A stretch of DNA of 7,494 nucleotides, taken from NCBI GenBank assembly GCA_029259975.1, contig JAJDEE010000286.1, forward strand, positions 1-7,494, given 5' to 3'. Positions 1 to 6,474 of the stretch are shown in pieces. Origin of the DNA: Planctomycetota bacterium (GTDB taxonomy: Bacteria; Planctomycetota; Planctomycetia; Pirellulales; Lacipirellulaceae). The notes under the pieces are model-generated. The model did no database searches and was not told the DNA's origin. It saw only the letters and a program-made list of their open reading frames with translations. The position numbers and the translations under genes are program-made. How positions within the stretch are numbered: the stretch's first letter is position 1; each line of letters starts with the position of its first letter.

Positions 1-87
1 CTCGGCTGCAAGATAGTCGAGACCGAAAAATTCCGCTTCAACTTTGCCGACCCGATTAAGCACGTCGTGTATCAGCTTGAGATCTAA
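1..87 (+). CDS. C-terminal end of an unrecognised protein (partial)
   Basis: Frame 1 is open from the window edge to a TAA stop at 85-87. It gives the last 28 residues of a protein, ending FADPIKHVVYQLEI. The codons look coding and the stop lies only 6 bases before the stop of the convergent glycosyltransferase gene, which fits a real gene end. The tail is soluble in character, with alternating hydrophobic and charged residues and no membrane segment. The final HVVYQLEI could be a closing beta strand, as seen at the end of some GNAT acetyltransferases, but 28 residues are too few to assign a family. No rho-independent terminator is visible in the few bases between the two convergent stops. 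The start lies outside the window. Confidence 0.6.
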   Translation, partial: LGCKIVETEKFRFNFADPIKHVVYQLEI

Positions 88-93
88 ACGGCT

Positions 94-1347
94 CTACAGT
101 GAGGTTACACGATCTTCTTGCACGGGTTGGTAAGGCCGATACTCTTCCATACGAATTTCCTCAGGTCCGTGGATGTGATAAGTAATGCCTCGCCAGACGG
201 TGCGCCGAAGAAAAATCGAGGAGGCCAACGCAACTGCATAAACCACTTGGGTCAGCGGCATGGCTGCTAGGCACTTGAGTTTTCCCGCCGGAGAGAGCCA
301 GTTGGAAATTTCGCCTCGCGAGTCGGCGATCTCCTGCATGGCTAATTCCATTGGAACCAGCAAGACAGCAATCGAGACTTGGTAGAGAAGCAGGGCTGAA
401 CCAGCCCAGGTTGCTGCTTGGGTATTACCCGCCAAGAGGGCGGCAATCGACAGCACAAGTGCTGCCAGGGGAACAAGTGTTGTAACCACGCCGTGCCCTG
501 CGACCGCCAACCACGCAGGGTGGTAGAGACGAGCCGTCATCAACTGGCGGCGGACCCAGAAGAAGTAGCCACCTAGGTCGCACTCTTCGCGATTGATCAT
601 CATCAGCGAGGGGACAAATGCAATACGGAGATTCACTTTCTTGAGCAGGCTGAAAAGCATCGTGTCTTCACAAAATGCCTTGCCCCACCGCTGGAGTACG
701 TCCGTTTCGCGAAACACAGAGGTCTTCACAGCCAGGGTGCCTCCCCAGGCAACGTGGTACCAATACATTTGGACGATCGCTGCCGCATTCCAGTTGTATC
801 GGACCAGCGATCCAGCAGTCAGCTTGTGGGGCATATACCAACGATTGCCGGTAGCGGCACCGACATTTTCGTCTTGCAGTGCGGTGGCAAGTTCGCGAAG
901 CCAGGTCGGGTGGGCAATCGTGTCGGCATCGATTTGAGCCACAAACTCGTAAGAGTCGTCCAGCGAATCCACAATTTGCAGTATTGAGCTGCACTTCAAG
1001 CTACAGGTCTCCCGTTTTTTCTGTAGTATTTCGATTGTGGCATGAGTTGTCCCATGGGCCTCGATCGTCTCGGTGACAATTGGGTAGGCAGGGTCGTTGG
1101 GATGATCGAGGATCACACGGATCTCGAAGCGAGGATAGTCCTGATTTAGCAGTCTTTTTAGGCAGTCGGCCAGGAACGGGTCACCACCTCGTAGGCATAA
1201 GATGACCATCGCCTTGGGAGCCTGTTGATCAGTGAGTAGCTGGGGACCCTTTTTTCTGAGTGCCGCTACAAACCCAATCACCAGCACCGCTTGCCCTAGA
1301 ACGAGCAGTAGGACAAATATCATCAGTAGAAAGGCGAATTCGACCAC
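94..1347 (-). CDS. Membrane-anchored family 2 glycosyltransferase (ceramide-glucosyltransferase-like)
   Basis: This 417-residue protein is a processive-type or lipid-directed GT2 enzyme that should transfer a sugar from a nucleotide sugar on the cytoplasmic face of the membrane. An N-terminal membrane helix spans about residues 3-29. The GT-A domain follows: MVILCLRGG (47-55), the first acidic site near D81, the DxD-like metal-binding DAD at 140-142, the acceptor-site WGGTLAVK at 201-208 and the catalytic-base ED at 227-228. The segment where a (Q/R)xxRW motif is expected reads RRQLMTAR (266-273) and lacks the Trp. Three hydrophobic helices follow at about 287-307, 313-335 and 358-380, then RRTVWRGITYHIHGP (381-395), a C-terminal signature of ceramide-glucosyltransferase and HpnI-type GT2 proteins. 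The start is GTG, with a weak AGGT six bases upstream; the next ATG (codon 9) would cut into the first helix. It is divergent from the nuo genes and has no clear functional link to them. Family is fairly sure; sugar and acceptor (sphingolipid, hopanoid or polysaccharide) are unknown. Confidence 0.85.
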   Translation of the reverse strand: MVEFAFLLMIFVLLLVLGQAVLVIGFVAALRKKGPQLLTDQQAPKAMVILCLRGGDPFLADCLKRLLNQDYPRFEIRVILDHPNDPAYPIVTETIEAHGTTHATIEILQKKRETCSLKCSSILQIVDSLDDSYEFVAQIDADTIAHPTWLRELATALQDENVGAATGNRWYMPHKLTAGSLVRYNWNAAAIVQMYWYHVAWGGTLAVKTSVFRETDVLQRWGKAFCEDTMLFSLLKKVNLRIAFVPSLMMINREECDLGGYFFWVRRQLMTARLYHPAWLAVAGHGVVTTLVPLAALVLSIAALLAGNTQAATWAGSALLLYQVSIAVLLVPMELAMQEIADSRGEISNWLSPAGKLKCLAAMPLTQVVYAVALASSIFLRRTVWRGITYHIHGPEEIRMEEYRPYQPVQEDRVTSL

Positions 1348-1536
1348 TCAGTTACCTAGTGAAAGTAAGAGACTCAAGATGGGTAAGCCAAAGGAGGTAC
1401 CCCGGCCCATTGTAGTCAGATTCGTCCCGTAAAAAGCGGCTTTTATTCTCTTCGGGGGTATACATTACGGAGGGCTTGTGCCATATTTCACAATCTTCGT
1501 TGTGGTAAACGTAACTGACTGCCAGCGAAGGTTTTA

Positions 1537-1551
1537 GTTAAGCATCTTAAC
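1537..1551. promoter_or_regulatory. Short palindrome upstream of nuoH, possible operator
   Basis: GTTAAG-cat-CTTAAC is a perfect 6-bp inverted repeat around a 3-base centre, ending 50 bases before the nuoH start. Its size and symmetry suit a dimeric transcription factor site in the 5' region of the nuo transcript. It could equally be chance in a 254-base spacer. No known regulator consensus is recognised. Confidence 0.25.
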
Positions 1552-1584
1552 GGGCTAGTACTCAGTCCGAAACGCGATTAAGGC

Positions 1585-1591
1585 AGAAGGA
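1585..1591 (+). promoter_or_regulatory. Ribosome-binding site that fixes the nuoH TTG start
   Basis: AGAAGGA lies 10 bases before the TTG at 1602. In the nuoH frame there is a TAA at 1548-1550 and no ATG, GTG or TTG between that stop and 1602. The first in-frame ATG downstream is codon 99, inside the conserved protein. The site therefore supports TTG as the true start. Confidence 0.6.
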
Positions 1592-1601
1592 CGCAGCCGT
1601 A

Positions 1602-2873
1602 TTGGCAGGCTTAATCAACGACTTTTTGAACTGGCTGCCGCTCGGCTGGCCTGTGGCTCACGATAGCTGGTTGGGCCTGTTGATCGCTGGAGTGGTGCAT
1701 ATCGCACTGATCTTACAGCTAGTGGCCGTCAGCGCGCTGGTGTTTATCTGGCTGGAACGCAAAATCTCGGGCCGTATTCAGGACCGCCTCGGACCGACGC
1801 GCGTCGGTGGTAAATTCGGCTGGCTTCAAACGTTGGCGGATGGGTTAAAGCTGCTGACCAAGGAAGATTTGACGCCCGACGGTGCCGACAAGATGCTGTT
1901 TAAGATTGCCCCTTACGTCAGCTTTTGTGCCTCGATTGCTGCGTTTATTGCGATCCCGTTTGCGGGCGGCGTTTATCCTTGGATTGCTCAACACTTAAAC
2001 ACAGGCGTGTTTTTTGTGTTGGCTGTGATGGGCCTGGAAGTTTTTGGCGTGATTCTCGCTGGTTATTCTTCGGCTTCGAAATGGTCGCTGTTCGGGGCGA
2101 TGCGTGAGGCGGCTCAGGTCGTTAGCTACGAAGTGCCGCTGGGCATGTGCGTAGTTGTGCCGGTGCTAATTGCCGGTTCGCTCGATATGGTAGTGATCGG
2201 CGATCGGCAGGCGGGGCTGTTTACCAATTGGCTCGTGTTCCACGATCCTTTTACGTTTGTCACTGCTTGCGTCTATTTTACATGTGCGATGGCGAGTGTG
2301 AATCGCGCCCCGTTCGACTTGGCCGAGGCCGAGAGCGAATTGGTCGCCGGTTTTCATACCGAGTATTCTGGCCTGCGTTGGAGCTTCTTCTTCATGGCCG
2401 AGTATGGTTCGATGTTTGCCGTCAGCATTTTGGCAGCCATCCTGTTCTTCGGCGGCTGGCATGGGCCGGTACCGATCACTTCGATGCTGGGGCTTAGCGG
2501 CGAAGTTGGCTCGATTGGCTGGGGCTTGGCTCAAGCGATTGGACTGGCAAACGTGCTGTTGAAAGGCACGATCGGCGTTTGCGTGATGATTTGGGTTCGC
2601 TGGACCTTGCCACGCATGCGGATCGATCAGGTGATGACGACTTGTTTGAAATACTGCACACCGATCGCTGCGGCAATGTTTTTGGGGGCGACCCTGTGGC
2701 AATACAAGCTGCCAGGGAAAAATTTCTTCGGGATACTTGACCTACCAGAAGCTGCCTACGAAGTCAGCGAGGGCTGGCAGCGCGAGGACGCAAGCGATGT
2801 GGGTGGAGAAGATCGTATTGCCGACGTTGGAGCCAATCGAACGCATGGAAACAACACGAAAGGATGGCGCTAG
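1602..2873 (+). CDS. nuoH: NADH-quinone oxidoreductase subunit H
   Basis: NuoH (ND1 homologue) is the membrane subunit that forms much of the quinone chamber of complex I and joins the peripheral arm to the proton pumps. About eight helices are visible, at roughly 23-50, 103-123, 134-155, 177-197, 213-231, 258-283, 302-327 and 347-365. Family signatures are ERKISGRIQDRLGPTRVGG (52-70), LADGLKLLTKED (78-89), SKWSLFGAMREAAQVVSYE (159-177) and the acidic loop APFDLAEAESELVAGF (236-251) followed by HTEYSG (252-257). E52, D80, D239, E242, E244 and E246 are the expected quinone-channel and coupling carboxylates. At 423 residues it exceeds E. coli NuoH (325). The excess lies in the N-terminus, the loops and a hydrophilic tail of about 54 residues (370-423). 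The start is TTG, supported by AGAAGGA and the lack of alternatives. nuoI, which normally follows, is absent: nuoJ starts at or just after this gene's stop. It opens the nuo cluster in this window. Confidence 0.96.
   Translation: MAGLINDFLNWLPLGWPVAHDSWLGLLIAGVVHIALILQLVAVSALVFIWLERKISGRIQDRLGPTRVGGKFGWLQTLADGLKLLTKEDLTPDGADKMLFKIAPYVSFCASIAAFIAIPFAGGVYPWIAQHLNTGVFFVLAVMGLEVFGVILAGYSSASKWSLFGAMREAAQVVSYEVPLGMCVVVPVLIAGSLDMVVIGDRQAGLFTNWLVFHDPFTFVTACVYFTCAMASVNRAPFDLAEAESELVAGFHTEYSGLRWSFFFMAEYGSMFAVSILAAILFFGGWHGPVPITSMLGLSGEVGSIGWGLAQAIGLANVLLKGTIGVCVMIWVRWTLPRMRIDQVMTTCLKYCTPIAAAMFLGATLWQYKLPGKNFFGILDLPEAAYEVSEGWQREDASDVGGEDRIADVGANRTHGNNTKGWR
2858..2864 (+). promoter_or_regulatory. Ribosome-binding site that decides the nuoJ start
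   Basis: GAAAGGA abuts the ATG at 2864, too close to serve it, but lies 11 bases before the in-frame ATG at 2876. This favours the second ATG. The spacing is slightly long, so the choice is not certain. Confidence 0.45.
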
Positions 2874-2875
2874 CA

Positions 2876-3481
2876 ATGGATGCAATCTATTGGCCTTCGT
2901 TTTTCTTTTTGCTGTTTAGCTTTATCGCTTGCGCGTTTGCGCTGGGTGTGTTGCTGGCGAAAAATATTGTGCGGATGGCGTTTTACTTAGTATTGTCTCT
3001 GTCGTCGACTGCTGGGCTGTTCTTTTTGGCAGGCGCCGATTTTGTTGGCGCGATGCAGTTGATGATTTATGTTGGCGGCACACTGGTGCTGCTGATTTTT
3101 GGCGTGATGCTTACTTCACAAGAACGATTTATCGAAATGCGGACTTCGAGCGGTGAATGGGTGGTTGCGTTTTTTATCGGCTTGATGCTGTTCTTTACGC
3201 TCGGCAAAGCAGCGTTTGGCGTAGCAGCCTGGAGCGGTTTGGACCGCGAAACGGCTGAGGCCGTGCAAGTCGAACAGACCGTGACACCGCTGGCGATGGG
3301 ATTGCTCGGGGCACGGGTAGATAAACTCGATGAGCCTGACGCTGCCAAGCAAGAAGGCATGGCCGGCTATTTGTTTCAGTTTGAAATCGTGTCGGTGCAC
3401 TTGTTGGTGGTGCTAGTCGGTGCAGCCTACTTAGCTAGAGCAAAACGAAAAGCAAGCGGCGCTAGTGCGGGCGGTAGCTGA
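2876..3481 (+). CDS. nuoJ: NADH-quinone oxidoreductase subunit J
   Basis: NuoJ (ND6 homologue) is a small membrane subunit of complex I between the quinone module and the pumps. Its TM3 takes part in coupling quinone chemistry to proton movement. Numbered from this start (201 residues), helices lie at about 7-28, 33-52, 55-79, 95-117 and 168-188. The signature block is LAGADFVGAMQLMIYVGGTL (51-70). YVGG at 65-68 matches the place of the TM3 pi-bulge (YAGA in many bacteria). The last helix begins FEIVSVHLL (169-177). The family's usual length is about 170-185; the extra length is a polar TM4-TM5 loop (121-163) and a basic Ser/Gly-rich tail. An earlier in-frame ATG at 2864 would add MALA and overlap nuoH by 10 bases. 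The start at 2876 leaves a 2-base gap and has the better-placed Shine-Dalgarno. Co-transcription with nuoH is near certain. Confidence 0.94.
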   Translation: MDAIYWPSFFFLLFSFIACAFALGVLLAKNIVRMAFYLVLSLSSTAGLFFLAGADFVGAMQLMIYVGGTLVLLIFGVMLTSQERFIEMRTSSGEWVVAFFIGLMLFFTLGKAAFGVAAWSGLDRETAEAVQVEQTVTPLAMGLLGARVDKLDEPDAAKQEGMAGYLFQFEIVSVHLLVVLVGAAYLARAKRKASGASAGGS

Positions 3482-3492
3482 AAAGTAAAATA

Positions 3493-3849
3493 ATGAACCC
3501 AATAATTGCTAACTTGTTGACGGAGCCTGTGGGCGTCTCGCATTATGTCGTCGTGGGGGCATTTATGTTTACCTGCGGTGTGCTGTGCATGGCGACCAAG
3601 CGTAATGCCTTGGGCATACTGATGGGCATCGAAATGGTACTCAACGGTGCCAATCTCAACTTTATCGCGTTTGGCAGCCGCTATTTGCGGAACGATGCCA
3701 ACTCGCTGGGACTGGATGGGCAGTTGATCTCGCTGTTTGTGATCGTGCTTGCCGCTGCCGAAGCGGCAGTCGCCCTGGCCATCGTTTTGAATTTTTACAA
3801 CAACACCGGCTCGATCGACGTCGACGGCGCCGATCAGTTGCGGGGATAG
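3493..3849 (+). CDS. nuoK: NADH-quinone oxidoreductase subunit K
   Basis: NuoK (ND4L homologue) is a three-helix subunit that forms a proton half-channel with NuoJ in the membrane arm of complex I. Helices lie at about 18-36, 39-62 and 77-101. Both essential membrane glutamates are present: E47 in LMGIEMVLNGANLNF and E90 in LAAAEAAVALAIVL. By motif they match E36 and E72 of E. coli NuoK. The protein ends DQLRG, close to the EMRG end of the E. coli protein, so the C-terminus is complete. At 118 residues it is slightly longer than usual (about 100) because of a longer N-terminus and TM2-TM3 loop. It starts 11 bases after the nuoJ stop. The bases before the ATG are A-rich and show no clear Shine-Dalgarno, so translational coupling to nuoJ is likely. 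Confidence 0.95.
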   Translation: MNPIIANLLTEPVGVSHYVVVGAFMFTCGVLCMATKRNALGILMGIEMVLNGANLNFIAFGSRYLRNDANSLGLDGQLISLFVIVLAAAEAAVALAIVLNFYNNTGSIDVDGADQLRG

Positions 3850-3863
3850 AAGAAGTACTCGTT

Positions 3864-6338
3864 ATGGATCCTTCCTGGCTACCTAAATTGCTCGCGCTGG
3901 CATGGCTGACGCCGTTGGCGTCTTTTGTGCTGATCTTGTTTTTTGGCAAGCATATGGGCTCGCATGGCAAGGGGGCCGGTCTGCTTGCCACTACGGCGAT
4001 TGTTTTTTCGGCGGTTTGCAGCTTTACGGCGCTGTTTGGCGTTTGGTTGCCGAATCATCCACTGCAAGATGCTTCGCACCACAGCGCACAACACGAGGAA
4101 GTCGATAGCCATGCTGGCGTTAGTGTGCCGATCCGGTTGGTCGCTGCTGAGGCGGAGGGTTATGGCCATGCTGGCCATGCGACTGGTGAGCATGGCGAGC
4201 ACGCGAATAACGCGGCCCCCAAATACATCACAGCCGATTGGTACGAGCTTGGCGTGTTTGGCAAACTCAAGCTGACGATTGGCTACTACATCGATGCACT
4301 CACTGTGGCGATGTTCTGCATGGTCTCGTTGATTGCCTCGTGCGTACACATTTATGCGCTGGGCTACATGCACGACGAGCTGCACGATTTCACCGACCCA
4401 GAAGTAACGCTCACAAGCGGCGAGAATCTCAAGCGTCCGGGACGTTACTATCGATTCTTCCAATATCTGTCGCTGTTTTGTTTCAGCATGTTCGGCATAG
4501 TGATCGCTGGTAATATCGCGATGGTGTTCGTGTTTTGGGAGTTGGTCGGTATTTGCTCGTACTTTTTGATCGGTTTTTATATCGAGCGCAAAAGTGCATC
4601 GACTGCCGCGAACAAGGCGTTTATCGTCAACCGCGTGGGCGACTTCGGCATGTTGATCGGTCTGATGGCGCTATGGTCGAGCCTGGGCACTTTTTCCTTT
4701 GGCGACATGACCAATGAACAGGGCGAAGTGACTGAGCAGGGGATGTTCAGTCTGTTGCGGACCGAAGAAAACGATTACCACCTCCAGCCAACCGCAGGGA
4801 TGGTTTTCGAGGGCGACCGTTTTCCCGAATGCAATTGCGCCACTGGCGGCAGTGGCGATACCGCTTCAGCAGGCGAGGCGTCAGGCAGCGGAGAACTCCA
4901 CGCGAAACCACCAACAAAAAATCACGCCGGCCAGTGGCTGCTGTTAGTTGCCGGCGTGGGCATCTTTTGCGGTTGCGTCGGTAAAAGTGCTCAGTTCCCA
5001 CTGCTCACTTGGTTGCCCGACGCGATGGAAGGCCCGACACCCGTTTCGGCGCTTGTGCATTCGGCGACGATGGTTGCCGCAGGCGTTTATTTGGTCGGGC
5101 GGTTTTTTCCAGTGCTTTCGCCCGAGGCGTTACTGGTAATTGCCTACACAGGTTGCATCACTCTGTTTGTTGCCGCGACGATCGCCATCACAGCAACCGA
5201 CATCAAGCGCGTTTTGGCGTACTCGACCATTAGTCAGTTGGGCTACATGATGCTCGCGCTCGGGCTGGGCGGCTGGATAGCGGGGATGTTCCATCTGATC
5301 ACGCATGCGTTTTTCAAGAGCCTGCTTTTCATGTGTTCTGGCTCCGTCATCCACGGCGTTCATACTAATGACATGACCGAGATGGGTGGCCTGCGCAAGA
5401 AGATGCCGATCACCGCTTACACGATGCTGGTTGGTTGTTTGGCAATCATCGGGGCGGGTGTCCCGCTGATGGGGATTGGTTTTTCGGGATACTACTCGAA
5501 AGACGCCATCATCGAGCAGGCGTTTAGCTTTGGCGTTTCAAATCCAAGGCATTGGATTTTGCAGTGGGCTCCCGTTGCTGGCGCTTTTATTACGGCCTTC
5601 TATATGTTCCGGCTGTGGTACATGACCTTTGCAGGCAAGCCTCGAAATCAAGAGCGTTACGATCACGCGCATGAATCTCCTCGTGTGATGACAGCTCCGC
5701 TCGTTTTGCTGGCGGTTTTTGCACTTGGTGTGGGTTGGGCTTTTCCTGGCACGAATCTCAAAGTGACCAACTTGCTAGAGCAGGCGAGGCCCGTGGGGAC
5801 TTTGGTAACAAGTCATGGTGAGTTGTTACCGGCTTTGGTGATTCCCAACGAGCATGACGCTCACAACTTCTTAGTACCGGCAGGACTCTGGGCTTTTGGT
5901 ACGGCTGCTTCAGGTCTACTGCTCGCGACGATGATTTATCTCTGGGACTTTGGACTAAGACCGGAAGAATTAAAACGGACCTTCAAGCCGCTGCACAGTT
6001 GGCTGTGGAATAAGTGGTATTTCGACGAAATCTACGAATGGATTTTCATCAAGCCAACCAAGATGTTCTCTGGCTGGATATCGTGGATCGACCGTAATAT
6101 TTTCGACTCGATCATTCATAGCTCGGCGGCGATTTGTAAGGGCGGCTCGAAGGTAGTGGACGCGATTGTTGATCGTACGCTTGTGGACGGCACGGTAAAT
6201 ACCCTGGCACGCGGAACTTGGGACACAGGTCTATGGTTGCGTAAAATCCAGACCGGCAGCTTGCGGCAGTACGTGATGTTTATTGCCGCGGGCACAATTT
6301 TACTGTTCGTGGCAATTAGTTTTGTGCAGAATATTTAA
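3864..6338 (+). CDS. nuoL: NADH-quinone oxidoreductase subunit L, enlarged by two hydrophilic loops
   Basis: NuoL (ND5 homologue) is the distal antiporter-like proton pump of complex I. Core motifs are intact: FVFWELVGICSYFLIGFY (222-239) with the key glutamate E226, GKSAQFPLLTWLPDAMEGPT (373-392) with K374, TDIKRVLAYSTISQLGYM (445-462), HAFFKSLLF (481-489) with K485, and GYYSKDAII (542-550) with K546. After TM15 comes the amphipathic lateral-helix region (about 705-780), then IQTGSLRQYVMF (795-806) leading into TM16. At 824 residues it is about 200 longer than E. coli NuoL (613). The excess sits in a His-rich TM2-TM3 loop (62-120), a longer TM3-TM4 loop (170-195) and a Gly/Ser-rich TM6-TM7 loop (283-357) with C323-N-C325. 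By standard NuoL topology, the first and third of these face the periplasm. The start is ATG, with a weak AAGAAG 8 bases before it and a 14-base gap from nuoK. No frameshift is seen. Confidence 0.97.
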   Translation: MDPSWLPKLLALAWLTPLASFVLILFFGKHMGSHGKGAGLLATTAIVFSAVCSFTALFGVWLPNHPLQDASHHSAQHEEVDSHAGVSVPIRLVAAEAEGYGHAGHATGEHGEHANNAAPKYITADWYELGVFGKLKLTIGYYIDALTVAMFCMVSLIASCVHIYALGYMHDELHDFTDPEVTLTSGENLKRPGRYYRFFQYLSLFCFSMFGIVIAGNIAMVFVFWELVGICSYFLIGFYIERKSASTAANKAFIVNRVGDFGMLIGLMALWSSLGTFSFGDMTNEQGEVTEQGMFSLLRTEENDYHLQPTAGMVFEGDRFPECNCATGGSGDTASAGEASGSGELHAKPPTKNHAGQWLLLVAGVGIFCGCVGKSAQFPLLTWLPDAMEGPTPVSALVHSATMVAAGVYLVGRFFPVLSPEALLVIAYTGCITLFVAATIAITATDIKRVLAYSTISQLGYMMLALGLGGWIAGMFHLITHAFFKSLLFMCSGSVIHGVHTNDMTEMGGLRKKMPITAYTMLVGCLAIIGAGVPLMGIGFSGYYSKDAIIEQAFSFGVSNPRHWILQWAPVAGAFITAFYMFRLWYMTFAGKPRNQERYDHAHESPRVMTAPLVLLAVFALGVGWAFPGTNLKVTNLLEQARPVGTLVTSHGELLPALVIPNEHDAHNFLVPAGLWAFGTAASGLLLATMIYLWDFGLRPEELKRTFKPLHSWLWNKWYFDEIYEWIFIKPTKMFSGWISWIDRNIFDSIIHSSAAICKGGSKVVDAIVDRTLVDGTVNTLARGTWDTGLWLRKIQTGSLRQYVMFIAAGTILLFVAISFVQNI

Positions 6339-6357
6339 GTTTGTGTGTGAGAAATTA

Positions 6358-6423
6358 ACCACAGAGGCACGGAGAACACCGAGGTTTGATTTTACAACTC
6401 TGTGTTCTCCGTGCCTCTGTGGT
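6358..6423. repeat. Long inverted repeat of CACAGAG type between nuoL and nuoM
   Basis: The arms 6358-6383 and 6398-6423 are 26 bp each and pair with a single mismatch (C6380 against T6401), leaving a 14-base loop at 6384-6397. The left arm is built from three imperfect units of eight or nine bases: CACAGAGG (6360-6367), CACGGAGAA (6368-6376) and CACCGAGG (6377-6384). This motif resembles dispersed palindromic repeats I recall from planctomycete and other environmental genomes. The flanks are AT-rich, with similar GAAATT and GAAAATT on either side, a possible but weak target duplication. In mRNA it would fold into a very stable hairpin inside the nuo transcript. No T tract follows directly; the six Ts at 6442-6447 start 19 bases past the stem. 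Confidence 0.88.
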
Positions 6424-6474
6424 GAAAATTGATAAATTCAGTTTTTTGACCTTTCAAAAGATAGTGGCGTAATT

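Larger units (their letters stand above)
1348..1601. promoter_or_regulatory. Divergent intergenic region between the glycosyltransferase and nuoH
   Basis: These 254 bases separate two genes that point away from each other, so promoters for both should lie here. I found no strong sigma-70 pair. On the minus strand, TACAAT (plus-strand ATTGTA at 1409-1414) matches the -10 consensus at five of six positions and lies about 60 bases before the glycosyltransferase start, but it has no convincing -35 partner. On the plus strand, TATACAT at 1459-1465 is -10-like, also without a good -35. Short palindromes occur at 1432-1444 (AAAAGC-G-GCTTTT) and 1537-1551. No open reading frame or RNA gene is supported. 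The promoter assignment rests on gene arrangement more than on motif strength. Confidence 0.5.

Noticed and set aside
76..100. A bidirectional terminator between the convergent genes
   Set aside because: Only 6 bases separate the two stops, and no stem longer than a few bases followed by a T or A tract can be drawn there.
593..1076. Plus-strand open frames opposite the glycosyltransferase
   Set aside because: The minus-strand frame has clear GT2 motifs throughout; the opposite frames have no recognisable domain.
1391..1398. AAGGAGGT, a perfect Shine-Dalgarno-like sequence on the plus strand in the divergent region
   Set aside because: The only nearby start candidate, TTG at 1410-1412, is followed at once by TAG, and no coding frame continues. 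It is most likely chance or part of the untranslated region.
1348..1518. TCAGTTAC (1348-1355) and GTAACTGA (1511-1518) form an 8-bp inverted pair across the intergenic region
   Set aside because: An 8-bp match at unconstrained distance in about 250 bases is expected by chance roughly half the time, and it does not extend on either side.
3879..4463. A 194-codon open frame on the minus strand inside nuoL, and similar long antisense frames in nuoH (2166-2702) and nuoM (6454-6825)
   Set aside because: They lie opposite strongly conserved nuo coding sequence, resemble no protein family, are rich in Arg, Gln and His as expected for antisense shadows, and lack supporting context.
6358..6423. The repeat as a CRISPR unit
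   Set aside because: Only one inverted pair is present, with a 14-base loop and no array of direct repeats with spacers.
6358..6447. The nuoL-nuoM hairpin as a rho-independent terminator
   Set aside because: The stem is long but followed by TGAAAATTG rather than a T tract; the T run starts 19 bases past the stem, and nuoM must be expressed downstream. Partial attenuation remains possible.
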